Below are positions 23,301 to 33,000 of a DNA stretch of 64,000 nucleotides, piece after piece. A model generated the notes under the pieces. That model was not told where the DNA came from and searched no databases. It was given only the letters and a program-made list of their open reading frames with translations. The stretch is taken from positions 1 through 64,000 of the forward strand of contig JAKCPI010013981.1 of the NCBI GenBank assembly GCA_023213315.1. The letters are read 5' to 3'. The position numbers and the translations under genes are program-made. Source of the stretch: Euborellia annulipes. Lineage: Eukaryota > Arthropoda > Insecta > Dermaptera > Anisolabididae. How positions within the stretch are numbered: the first letter of the stretch is position 1; each line of letters opens with the position of its first letter.

Positions 23301-26300
23301 CCCGGAGGACAATGGCCAGAACCTGGAGGACAATGTCCGGATCCAGGAGGACAGTGACCAGAACCCGGAGAAGGGACGGAGGACAATGTCCAGAACCAGG
23401 AGGACAATGTCCAGATCCTGGAGGACAATGGCCGGACCCTGGAGGACAGTGACCAGAACCCGGAGGACAATGGCCAGAACCTGGAGGACAATGTCCGGAT
23501 CCAGGAGGACAGTGACCGGAACCCGGGGGGCAATGACCAGATCCAGGAGGACAGTATTCAGATTCAGCAGGCGAGATACCAGATCCTGGAGAACAACGAC
23601 CAGATCCAGGAGAACAGTAACCCGAACCTGGGGGACAATGGCCGGATCCAGGAGGACAATGTCCAGATCCTGGAGGGCAATGATCGGACCCTGGAGGACA
23701 GTGGCCAGATCCTGGTGGACAGTGGCCTGACCCTGGTGGACAATGCCCAGATCCTGGAGGGCAATGTCCAGATCCTGGTGGACAGTGGCCTGACCCTGGA
23801 GGACAATGTCCAGATCCTGGTGGACAATGACCTGACCCTGGAGGACAATGTCCAGAACCTGGAGGGCAATTTCCAGATTCAGAAGCGCAACAACAACTTT
23901 TATTTTCAGGTGCAGTACATTGGGGTAGAGAACATCTATTTTCTTGGATGCATGGAGGGCAAACACAACAGGTAGAATCGTCTTCATTGTTATTAGGAGG
24001 ACAAGTTGGTACACAGGGTTGCCCTTCCCCAGGGCAACACTCTCCTGGCCTCAATCCAACGTTCTGCGGACAAACAAGTTGCTTGGGTGGATGATATTGT
24101 GCTCCCTAAATAAAATAAAAAATACCATCAATCATTTTCTCTTCTGGTGATCAAGAATCTCATTTATTATACCTTGAGCCCCCATTCAACGGAAGGATCG
24201 CCGAAGCGTGGACCCATAATACAGGGCTGTAAATCTTCTGGCCAAAGATCTTCAACCACACAAGGTTTATAGTGAGAAACATCAGTATCAATAATCTTGA
24301 TAAAAATATCAATCACTCAATTAATATTAACAATAAGAACATATGAGAAAGAAAGAAATACATACTTGTTGGCATTGGGGTGTATTATCTCTAGGACAGA
24401 TAAGACATCTTTTCTCTTCGTCTTTATTTGAATTTTTAAACACAAATGCACGTTCAGCGCCCAACAGTTGGAAATGAGTGAGAATATTATGTCCAAAACA
24501 AGAGAGTCGTGCAAATATCTATTATGAGTGGATCAAAAATATTAATTTAAATCATTTGGGGTTATAATTTGCGGTTAGAATACGGTAACGACGATTTCAT
24601 TAATATTTGCAATTTTTTCAGGGGAAATACTCCCTCCCTTCCCTTTATTAGTCTAAAAAAGGTGGCGGAGAGCCCGAGATATATGTGAAAATAACGAAAA
24701 TTTTGAAGAAATTCGAGGACCACCTTTACCATTAAAAAATGTATTATTACTTACTTTTTTGGGTTTTTTCTTCCTCCATTGTAATTTAGATGACAAAAAC
24801 CTTGCGCCTGACCTATTCTGAGTGAGATAAGTAAAAAAATTAATTAAATAGAAGTAAAATAAATTTATGCTGGGACGATTTTGGAGGTTATGGAGAAGAA
24901 ACAACCAGCGAATTCTTTCCACGTCAAAATAATTTATTTGCAAATATTTCGGTTAGCTTAACGCAAACCATCCTCAGTGCATCAACTGGAACATAAAAGA
25001 CACACATAATACACTGTTCGGCAATATACAATCAATTTACATACACTATATAATAGTGGAGCGTTTCACAAAGCAATAAAATGCATGAGAAGCCATTCTG
25101 CATGTGGATGGGACAACGTCTAGTAAGCAAGTCACTGTTAATTTATTCCATCTGGTTGTAATATTTGACATCTTGTAATGAGTTATGTTTCCAGTGACTT
25201 GCTTACTAGACGTTGTCCCATCCACATGCAGAATGGCTTCTCATGCATTTTATTGCTTTGTGAAACGCTCCACTATTATATAGTGTATGTAAATTGATTG
25301 TATATTGCCGAACAGTGTATTATGTGTGTCTTTTATGTTCCAGTTGATGCACTGAGGATGGTTTGCGTTAAGCTAACCGAAATATTTTCAAATAAATTAT
25401 TTTGACGTGGAAAGAATTCGCTGGTTGTTTCTTCTCCATAACCTTAATTAAATAGAGTTGAAAAAATAATTAATAAGTTTAATGATAATTGTTGATTTTT
25501 TTTCTAATAATAAATGATAAAGGAGCTAACTTCAGATGATAATTTAAAAAAAAAAAACAGAATTTTTTTTTATAAATATATGAGAACCATCATTTACCTA
25601 AATCAGTGGGCCTAGACAAACCTAGAGATTCCCTGCTCTTTTAAATATAGTTTTTAATTTTTTTTTTTTTTTATCTAAAACAGAACCAACCATATTTTAC
25701 CGAAAGACGCGGGCCTCCGATGAAGGCCCGCGGACCCAGGGGTTCCTTGGAAGTTGTTAAGAAAGTTGATGTTCTCAAGTGTAGCAAACTCGAGGTTATT
25801 TTCTAAAAAAAAATTCAATGAATACTACTATTATTTCGTCATGAAGTTAGCTCCTTTATCGTTCAATGTTTTTAAAAATAAAAAATTTTCGTTAAAATTA
25901 TTAATTATATTTTCAACTCTATTTAATTAATTTCTTTAGTTATCTCAATCAGAATAGGTCAGGCGCAAGGTTTTTGTCATCTAATTTACAATGGAGAAAG
26001 AAAAAAGTAAGTAATAATACATTTTTTAATGCTTAATGTGGGTCTCGTATTTCTTAAAAATTTTCCTATTTTTTGCATATATCTAGATCAAATTGGCTTA
26101 CCGCCACCTTTTTTAGATTAATAAAGAGATGGAGGATGAAAAGCTTGCCAATATTAGTGAAATTTTAGTTGCTGCATTCTTCACTTTAGTCGAATTTGCA
26201 AATATAATAATTAACCTCAATGGATCCACACTCTCTATTCCGTCCGTCATCGTCTTCAGCATATAAAGGATAAACGCCACTCATACACGCCACTAAAGGT

Positions 26301-26841
26301 AATTTCTCTCCACAAATGGTGGATCTTCGGATTGTATCACAGTAATGAGGCAAGGCTAGACTAACGTAAGCTGTTCCTAAATGATCTAAAATATCACCTT
26401 CACAACATTCGCCCATAACACGAAAGACACTCATAATTAAAGGATAACGCTTCAGGCATTTAATTAATTCTAATGGTAACATTGGAAAGAGACAAGATTT
26501 GCCAGTTGCCACCTAAAAATAAATAAATAAATAGATGAGAATTTCAAAGGAGTTAGAACAGGCCTTCTTACTTTTCCTGGTGGTTCTGGTAAAGGGATGC
26601 ACGTGTCAGGACACGAGAGGCCCATTTCAGCTGCCGCAGCGGCCGAAGCTTCCACCGACGCAGCTGCAGCATCCAATTCAGCTCGGAATTCTTCTTGATC
26701 GATGTCAAATGGAAGTAAATCGATAAATTGGACACGAACTTTGACTGGGATGCAGCATGGCTTCTCAACATCAACCCGCTCAACAAGGACCTCGATAAGG
26801 AATAATTGCTCTAGATGACGTAAATAAGCACGATTCGCCAT
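14395..26841 (-). CDS. Large Cys/Pro-rich protein with CPPGSGH repeats (unidentified, arthropod testis-type?)
   Basis: Fifteen exons with consistent phases: 26841-26572, 26512-26216, 24518-24366, 24295-24173, 24105-22888, 22450-22237, 21205-20990, 20922-20553, 19899-19670, 17089-16964, 16170-15873, 15645-15348, 15264-15238 (27 nt), 14748-14644, 14573-14395. About 1370 residues if the 11-nt insertion in exon 5 is an error. Order: an N-terminal domain (MANRAYLRHLEQLFLIEVL; DHLGTAYVSLALPHYC), a Cys-rich block, about 34 CPPGSGH-type heptads, a CPPPP-rich block, three copies of PVRYDTTGALSPAF-type repeats, a basic Lys-rich exon, a conserved-looking exon with KYPGIHIGHHTCLEQ and NNMGWLWNI, and a Cys-rich C terminus (CCNPCNPCGGCY). 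No signal peptide or membrane segment. Cys-Pro repeats recall insect sperm-tail Mst proteins, and the N-terminal and NMGWLWN segments recall insect families of unknown function such as DUF4776. Both comparisons are from memory and weak. Confidence 0.75.
16220..16674. mobile_element. MITE with 50-bp inverted ends
   Basis: The left end contains CTGCAAACTTGACAAGCATG and TGTGCAATCTTTTTGT. The right end has ACAAAAAGATTGCACATG and CATGCTTGTCAAGTTTGCAG. A diverged copy in reverse orientation lies at 29695-30062 in the amine oxidase gene. It sits in intron 10 of the Cys-rich gene. No coding frame; superfamily not recognised. Confidence 0.7.
17165..17310. repeat. Short inverted repeat around a 60-base centre
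   Basis: AATATGATCTAGGAGC near 17191 pairs with GCTCTTAGATCATATT near 17245. AAAATGTCCGAGTGTCTCC pairs with GGAGAGACTCTGACATTTT further out. A small MITE-like fold-back in intron 9 of the Cys-rich gene. Confidence 0.55.
17387..17684. mobile_element. hAT-type MITE, CAGYG-TTTCCAAACT ends
   Basis: The left end is CAGCGTTTTCCAAACTGG and the right end is AGTTTGGAAACCACTG, an inverted pair of the common animal hAT type. The flanks TTCTACTG and CTCTACTA agree in 6 of 8 positions, a decayed target duplication. A shorter relative with the same ends is at 60104-60252. Confidence 0.65.
17827..18863. mobile_element. hAT-type element carrying a nested fold-back
   Basis: The end CAAAGTTGG (17827) and its complement CCAACTTTG (to 18863) are flanked by TATCTGGT (17819-17826) and TATCTGGG (18864-18871), an 8-bp duplication with one mismatch. 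Inside at about 18150-18530 lies a hammerhead-associated fold-back that interrupts it. Fragments of the same family recur at 7655, 14810, 28122 and 40640. Confidence 0.7.
18150..18530. repeat. Fold-back element with degenerate hammerhead boxes
   Basis: Inverted arms of about 155 bp (18150-18305 and 18371-18530) share AGGCACAAAGTTGTCATTG and CGTTTGGATGCCAAATGCCG. The right arm has CTGAGGA (18431), a hairpin GGAC/GTCC, GAAAC and GTC, but no stem I pairing. The left arm on the minus strand has CAAAC in place of GAAAC. Both therefore look inactive. A diverged relative lies at 49605-49825. Confidence 0.65.
18938..19609. repeat. Fold-back element, inverted arms of about 230-250 bp, with broken hammerheads
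   Basis: The arms 18938-19190 and 19378-19609 are reverse complements over most of their length, for example AACATGCAGTACCACACCAC at 19407 against its complement near 19140. The right arm carries CTGAAGA at 19523 and GAAAC, but the cleavage triplet is GCC, not NUH. The left arm (minus strand) has CTGAAAA. Both ribozymes look dead. The same sequence with an intact GTC occurs at 59059-59098. Confidence 0.7.
21475..22028. mobile_element. MITE with ACACACAC-rich inverted ends
   Basis: The left end AAGCGGCCCATACACACACA and the right end TGTGTGTGTACGGGTCGCTT are an inverted pair; TTAA or TTTAA lies outside each. The size and GGCCC-type ends suggest a Harbinger-like MITE, but this is inference. It fills most of intron 6 of the Cys-rich gene. 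Confidence 0.6.
23145..23885 (-). repeat. 21-bp coding minisatellite with an 11-nt frame break
   Basis: On the minus strand the 21-bp unit encodes seven residues, CPPGSGH, for about 34 units; degenerate units (GYCSPGS, GRCSPGS, GISPAES) lie near 23550-23620. At 23370-23380 the regular run is broken by 11 extra bases around AAGGGACGG. Upstream of it the CPPGSGH frame is open from exon 5 start; downstream the same heptad continues in a different frame to the exon end. Exon 5 is 1218 nt; without the 11 nt its exit phase becomes 1, exactly what exon 6 requires. The unit lacks stops in several frames, so spurious long frames appear on both strands. Confidence 0.9.
24886..25443. repeat. Near-perfect fold-back, 250-bp arms and a 55-bp loop
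   Basis: The arms 24886-25137 and 25193-25443 match almost base for base as reverse complements, for example GCATGAGAAGCCATTCTGC at 25083 against GCAGAATGGCTTCTCATGC at 25230. Each arm carries the hammerhead boxes CTGAGGA and GAAAT reading outward. The close identity of the arms points to a recent origin. Confidence 0.85.
24939..24981 (-). ncRNA. Hammerhead ribozyme motif in left fold-back arm
   Basis: On the minus strand: TGCA (stem I), CTGAGGA (24977-24971), hairpin GGTTTGC/GCTAACC with one mismatch, GAAAT (24950-24946), triplet ATT and TGCA (stem I). The opposite arm (plus, about 25350-25393) has the same boxes but TTCA where the second TGCA should be, so its stem I is lost. The order is right for a self-cleaving motif; stem I is only 4 bp and activity is inferred. 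Confidence 0.55.
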
Positions 26842-27050
26842 TCTTTTCTTTCTTTTCTATTTTCTAAAAGAGAATTTTGCCCAAAATTTAAAGAAAATTT
26901 TGTATTTTACCCTCACCCATGTTTACCCTAAACAACCAAGTAAATAACAAAATTCTTTATCGCATTTTGTTTACATTTTGTTATCAAAACAAACAAAATT
27001 TTTTTTTTTTTTTAAATATTTTGTGAAGCAAATTTCTTCAATGGAAGTTT
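26842..27050. promoter_or_regulatory. Divergent promoter region, 209 bp
   Basis: The Cys-rich gene (minus) and the amine oxidase gene (plus) start 209 bp apart, so their promoters and 5' leaders must share this stretch. It is AT-rich with a T run at 26999-27013. I see no convincing TATA box or initiator on either strand. Shared regulation is possible but not shown. Confidence 0.5.
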
Positions 27051-30000
27051 ATGGAATTGTTCGGTGATATTGAAGTTGATGTTGTGGTCGTTGGCGCCGG
27101 AATCACTGGACTTGTTACCGCTTTTGGAATTTTAAAAAAAGATCCAAATTTAGATGTCATCGTTCTTGATGCTAAAAGTTCGTTTGTCATTTGCAGTAGT
27201 TTCCTTTTATTCCCAATTGAGTCTTTCATTTCCAATCCTTTGTTTATTTTATTTTCAGATGGAATTGATGAAATTGGAGCGACCTCAGCATTATTACAGA
27301 CTTCTGATGGACAACGCAAACATTTCTTTTTTGGCAGGCCCAGATTCTTTAATAAGAACCACGAAAATGTCACGTGGCTGGTTGATCAATTGCAAATACC
27401 TACAAGTCCAGCTGAAATTTATGGAACGAATATTGCGTTAAATACAAAAGGGAAATTGGAGAGATTTTTTGAAACAATCCCACCCTTTATTGAAAAAGAT
27501 TTAAAACCTTTTTTTCAAGCGGTAATCCATTTTTCCTTTTTATTTTATCCTATTTTCACACGGGACTCATTCGAGGCAACTAGTTGCCTGGGCAAATGCA
27601 ACGGGAGTGCAAAATGAAAGGAATCCGCCTGGCAACTAGCAGGCCTAGCGGATTTCATAGAACATGGAGGAAAAATACTTCGATATAGAGCGTTTTATCG
27701 ATCTCGTATCTCCGATTTGGGACCAATAGGGTGTCGCTGTCGCGATATCCTTTATTTTTTACCTACTTATATTTCATGTTTAAAATTAAACAATGCTTTG
27801 CGGGAACTGGCAAAAATATATTATTATAATATATTGATATATTGCTCGGCTGACTGCTCGTGGCGCGGAGAGCAGGTGATGACACTACTGTAGTTGAGCC
27901 CGTCAGCGTGTGTCAACTAGTCTTCAGACGGCAGACGGCAGTCAATTTGGCACCTAGTTGAGTCAACTAGTTGCCTTGAAGTTGCCCCGTGTGAAACCAG
28001 CCTTACTCTTAATTGTCCCCAGGGCAGAATATGCTAGTGCCTCGATTTCTCCTAAAATTTAAAATCCTACCTTCAAATCTCTCTACATATGACGATGGTC
28101 TTTGAACCCTATGCACAGAGTTGGGTTTTATCTTCATGATTTTGTAGTTTTATACAAAAATCGGGGATAAAACGTATAAAATGTATTAAACTCGGATGCG
28201 TATGCGTAAACCCGAGTTGGCTTTTTACAGTTTTTTACATTGGCCTAGTTTTATCCATGTATAAATTTGAAGAATACAAAGAAAAGATCCTCCATAAATA
28301 TCTGATCTAATTAAACTCTCGATAGAATTTAATAAAATTTTCATGGCAAAAGATTAATTTTTTTTTTCTTTTTTTTTTATTATAGATAGAAATCTTGGGC
28401 GCAAACGTTCCTACTTGGGATCCTTGGCTTTTCCCTTATGCCAAATTTGCTGAAAAAAAATCGATAGAAACGATTATTCAAAACACTCTGCCAATGCAAG
28501 ACGTCACAAGGCAATGGGCCAGAACGATTGTTCGAGAAATTGTAGGTAAAATGCTTTCAATTTATCTGCATTGCCGACCTCTTCCTATTATACTTTCAAT
28601 ATTCCCTTAACAGCTATTGAGTCCAAGTTAAGGGAAAAGCTTGGCTTAAATGATAATATTCAATTTTCTTTTTATAGGAATTTTTGATAAAATAACACTC
28701 ACACTTTTTCCCATTCACACTCACATTCACACACACATTCATACAGTCTTTTCGGCAACTCAGGCCATATAAGACTTTGACGATAACCGTTATATTAATA
28801 ATTATATATATTTGGGATCCAGGCCATGGGCGTAACTAGAGAATTTGGCTGGGAGGGGGGGGGGGGGGCAAAGGGACTAGCTATTCTCCCGTGGGCCTGA
28901 AAAGCCCCATATATTCTCAATTTTTCTTGGGGCATGGAACTTTCTAGGGGGGGGGGGGGCACCCCCCTAGTTACGCCCATGGTCCAGGCATTCATCGGAT
29001 CCGAACCCCCGACCCTTGGTATACAAGGCAGGCGCGCTACCCGCTACGCCAAGCCCGGGACGAATAATGACGGTTACTAGGGCTGGACGGTAAACCGGTT
29101 TACCGGTAAAAACCGGTAAAAATTTTTTACCGAAAACGCGGTAACGAACCTCTAATTCGATAAAAACCGGTTTTTTTTCGAAAGTCGGTAAAAACCTATT
29201 TTTTCGGGCGGTAAAAAATTTTGGTTCGGCGAGAAAAAAAATGTTCCGCGGCGGCAAACCAAATTTTGGCCTCGCGAAAAAAAAATGTTTCGGCAAAAAA
29301 TTGGCTCTCTAAAAAAAATGTAAAATATTTTTCCGGCCGGGAAAAAATGTTGGTTCTGCGGGGGAAAAAAATGTTTCGGCAAAAAATTGCCTCTCTAAAA
29401 AAAAAGGTAAAATATTTTTAAGACTGTGAAAAAATTTTGGTTCGGAAAAATTTTGGCTCCGCGAAAAAAAAAGTGTTTCGGCAAAAAATTGGCTCTCTAA
29501 AAAAAAGGTAAAATATTTTTCCGGACGGGGAAAAATTTTGGTTCCGCAAAAAAAAAAAATGTTCCGCGGCGGCAAACTTTGGTTCCGCGGGCGGTAAAAA
29601 ATTTTTACCGACTTTCGAGAAAAACCGGTTTTTTTCTCATTATCGAGGTCGGTAATGAAAATCCATTACCGTCCAGCCCTAACGGTTACACACGCAACTG
29701 CAATGCTCGTGCAGGTTATGCCGAAAATTAACCTAAAAAAGAGCGAAGCAAAAAGTTATTGATTCCAAGATAACAACAAATAACTACTGATTTAAACAGA
29801 GCCACAATAAATATTAATATTTAAATTGAAATATTAAATGAATTAATATACTGTATATTAAATAAATCTCAAATGTCAAGACGTCTAAACGTCAAAATGG
29901 CGGAGAGTTTTGCTTGCGCAAATATGCTTGTGCATGATTAAAATTCAATCAAGCGGCTTGCACAATTAAAATGCTTGCGCACAGGCGCTACAATTTGCTT

Positions 30001-33000
30001 GTAGAAAAGATTGCACTGCACGTGCATGCTTGTCAAGTTTGCAGTTACGTGGGTACCGCCTAAATTCAATCATTAACATTAACAAGGCTAATAATAATAA
30101 TAAACTTTTCCAGGTCAAGAGGCCCATGAAGTATCCATATTGAGCTTTGGAGCTTTTCTAAATGCATGTGGAGGCTGGCAAAAAGCAATCGAGAACAATA
30201 TAGAGGAGAACTCGTATACAATCAAGGTAGGAGCGAGTGAAGGAGTGAAGGGCAGAGAAAAAGAATAATTAAAAGAAAAATCAAATTTTAGGGAGGTTTA
30301 ATAAAAATTGAAGAGATCCTAATGGATTTCTTAATGGAGGATAATTTCTTTTTCAATGAGAAAATAACATGTCTTAATAATATTGGGAGATACGTTGAAT
30401 TGACCTCTTCTTCTGGACGACTTTTCAGGCATGTTTCCAAATAATGTTATTCGAGTTGTGTGTCTGAGTGATGAGACTTGAAAAAAAAAAACCCTTTTCG
30501 GCTATTTAGGGGTTCGGACACCCGCCTCGAAATCGGGGAGGTCCTGGTTCGACTCCAGGGGGTGCAATTTTGCCCAATCTTAAGCACAAACATATCTAGC
30601 CCAAACTTGCGATATATTGACTGGCTAATGAACAGTCAATTTGAGCATTGATTGAAAAAATTCCATCCTTTTCAAACAAGGCTCTTATAATTATCGACAT
30701 TTTTGTCTTTGTTTTATTTAATTGCATCAATTTTAGAAGAAGTAACAAATTGTTTCGAGTATTTTAGATTGGAAAAACAAAGGGATAGACGCGACAACGC
30801 GCTACAAATCCCATTTATTTGGAATCTGTAGCGCGTTGGCGCACGCTTGTAGTGGACGAGCTTTATTTGATTCACACACATTGGGATCTGTAGCATGTTT
30901 ACGCCTGTTGTCGCGCTGCTGTAGCGATCGCGCGTGGACGGCAGCCTAAGGGGCGAGTCTCGAAAAAGCTGGTCACTCTAGGCGCCAAGAGATGGAGTTG
31001 GCGTTAGTTCACAAGTATTTTAGTCCATTTTTGCATGCATGTAATTAAAATAACCAAATACTCAGGTGTGAGATGCCCGCCCGCCCGCCTTTCCTTTCTT
31101 TTCAAATCTATCTAATTGAATTTGGAAAGATGTCGGCAGGCTGTTTTGGCAATTTCGCCAAAGGAAATCTTACAAATTGTCTTCGAACCGAATCCAATGC
31201 CGGAAAAACGCAAGATGACCTACGAATCGTTAACTAAAATGCCAATACCATTCAATACGTACTGGCTAGCCACCTTTTACCGACCTTTTTGGCGCGCGTC
31301 TGGCGATAGTGGTCATATCGTTGTCAATGTCGATAGCACACAGAGTAAGTAAATATTATTTGAAAGTGCAAAGCTCAAATTCCCCTCGCTTGGGAGAAAT
31401 GCATTTTCTTGATTCCTTACCAAAGTCACATGGCTTTTTCCAAGCGATGCTTTTTTCAGAATAAAGTCTTTTATTTTGTTGTTTACTTGAAATTTCAAAA
31501 AGTGGAGAATATGAGTTTTGCAGTTTAGAGAGAATTACTTATACAAAAGAAAAAACGTTAATTTTTAGTGGAGTTTCGAGGTGCTTGGGACGCATCCAAT
31601 GAGAGTTCTTATGCCCTTGGAGGCCTTGTCCGATGCAATGGATCTATAAAAGTAAATTTATTTCTCATTCGCTCTTTATTCTTTAAATATAAATAATATT
31701 TAATTTCTCGAGCTGGAAGGGGCTGTAATTGGTATTTTAGAACAATGGCAGGAGCTGCCAGGAAGGCGTGTCTCTAAATCAATGAAACTCACGACGTTTC
31801 GGTATTAAAACTATTTTGAAAATTGAAATTTAATATTGTGGCGCGCTCATATCGCGCGCCACAATATCTAATTTTGAATATCATTTTTTTATATAAAAAA
31901 TCGATCAAATTTAACATATTGTATAGATTAACAGATGAATTAAAAATAATGAAAATCAAAAAATTCATTCATGTCACTTTTACAATAATTATATAAAGAG
32001 AAATATTTTAAAAGATTTTCATTATTCCTGACTTCTCTAAACCTTGCGATTGGCTAATAGCAAAATTATAATTGTAAAAAGTCTAAACAAATATTTGAAT
32101 AAAAATATTTATATACATTTACATATGACTTGCTCAGGGGCCCATATCTTGTGGGTACGTGGATAGCGACCACGAGCTGCCCGAGCTGGGACAGGCAGTC
32201 CTTCAGTTCTTTGTATGTCTATCTCCTCCTGCCTCTTTTCAACAGGCGTCAGACCGTGCGACGGGCCGGCCGGTCCTATTTCTTCCGGTCGCAAAAACGC
32301 ATGATAGGTTTGGAGGGAAAAGAGTAAGGTCCGCCTACCCCGCATCGCGGGAATAAGGCGAGGTCAGAAGAAGATATACTTTTACATATGACAACTGTGA
32401 GTAATAAAAATAACAAAATTGTAATATTTTTAATTGTTAATAATGTTAATTTTGCATAAAAATCTATTGTAGCCTGATTGCCTGATGATGGTCGAATAAA
32501 TTTGGACCGAAACGTCGCGAATCTTTGTGAGTTTCTTTGATTTAGAGACAAGGGCGGATACAAGAGGGGGGATAAAGGGCTAAAAAGGGTAATTAACCCC
32601 CCCCCCCCCCCGAAATTTGAAAAAAAAATATTTTTTTGGGAATTAAATTCTATTTTTAATATAAAGTTTTAAAAACTTGATTTGTAAATATATTCTGGTA
32701 AACAAGTACAGAATGCACCTTTACCCCCCGATAAACTCCTTCCTGGCTGCCACCTCCTGCCATTGTTCTAATATTTATTGTTTTAGGATAAATTTGAACG
32801 ACGCCAAGACGTTTTAGAAGCGCTTGCAACGATTTGGGGCTCAGATGCACTTTTACCTTTGGATTATGCTGAAGTTTCATTTGAGACGCTCTCCACGAGG
32901 ATGTCTGTGACAAGGGCACCTGGTGAGTTGGCTTTTTTGTATTCTTTTCCTGTTAGGCTCTTTTTGATTGCATTTGCAAATAGGCTGTGGCGTAGGTCCC

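Larger units (their letters stand above)
24580..26180. mobile_element. TIR element in intron 2 of the Cys-rich gene, with nested fold-back
   Basis: About 250 bp at each end are inverted. Left: GCGCCTGACCTATTCTGA and AATTAATTAAATAG; right: TCAGAATAGGTCAGGCGC and CTATTTAATTAATT. The same element without the nested part is at 43500-44275, and end fragments lie in the NudC intron. The 24886-25443 fold-back is inserted near the left arm. No transposase seen. Confidence 0.7.

Noticed and set aside
23084..23730. Long plus-strand reading frames with Arg/Thr/Trp repeats, and extra minus-strand frames of Leu/Val repeats
   Set aside because: They are shadows of the 21-bp minisatellite, whose unit has no stop in several frames. 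The CPPGSGH frame is the one that joins to flanking exons.
22957..23885. CRISPR-like array of short direct repeats
   Set aside because: Units are contiguous with no unique spacers and lie in a coding exon of a eukaryotic gene.
29152..29575. Phe/Pro-rich proteins on both strands
   Set aside because: They arise from AT-rich tandem units within the hAT MITE at 29078-29681.
30510..30575. Functional tRNA-Ser(CGA) gene
   Set aside because: T and anticodon arms pair, but no acceptor stem or D arm can be formed; tRNA-derived repeat instead.
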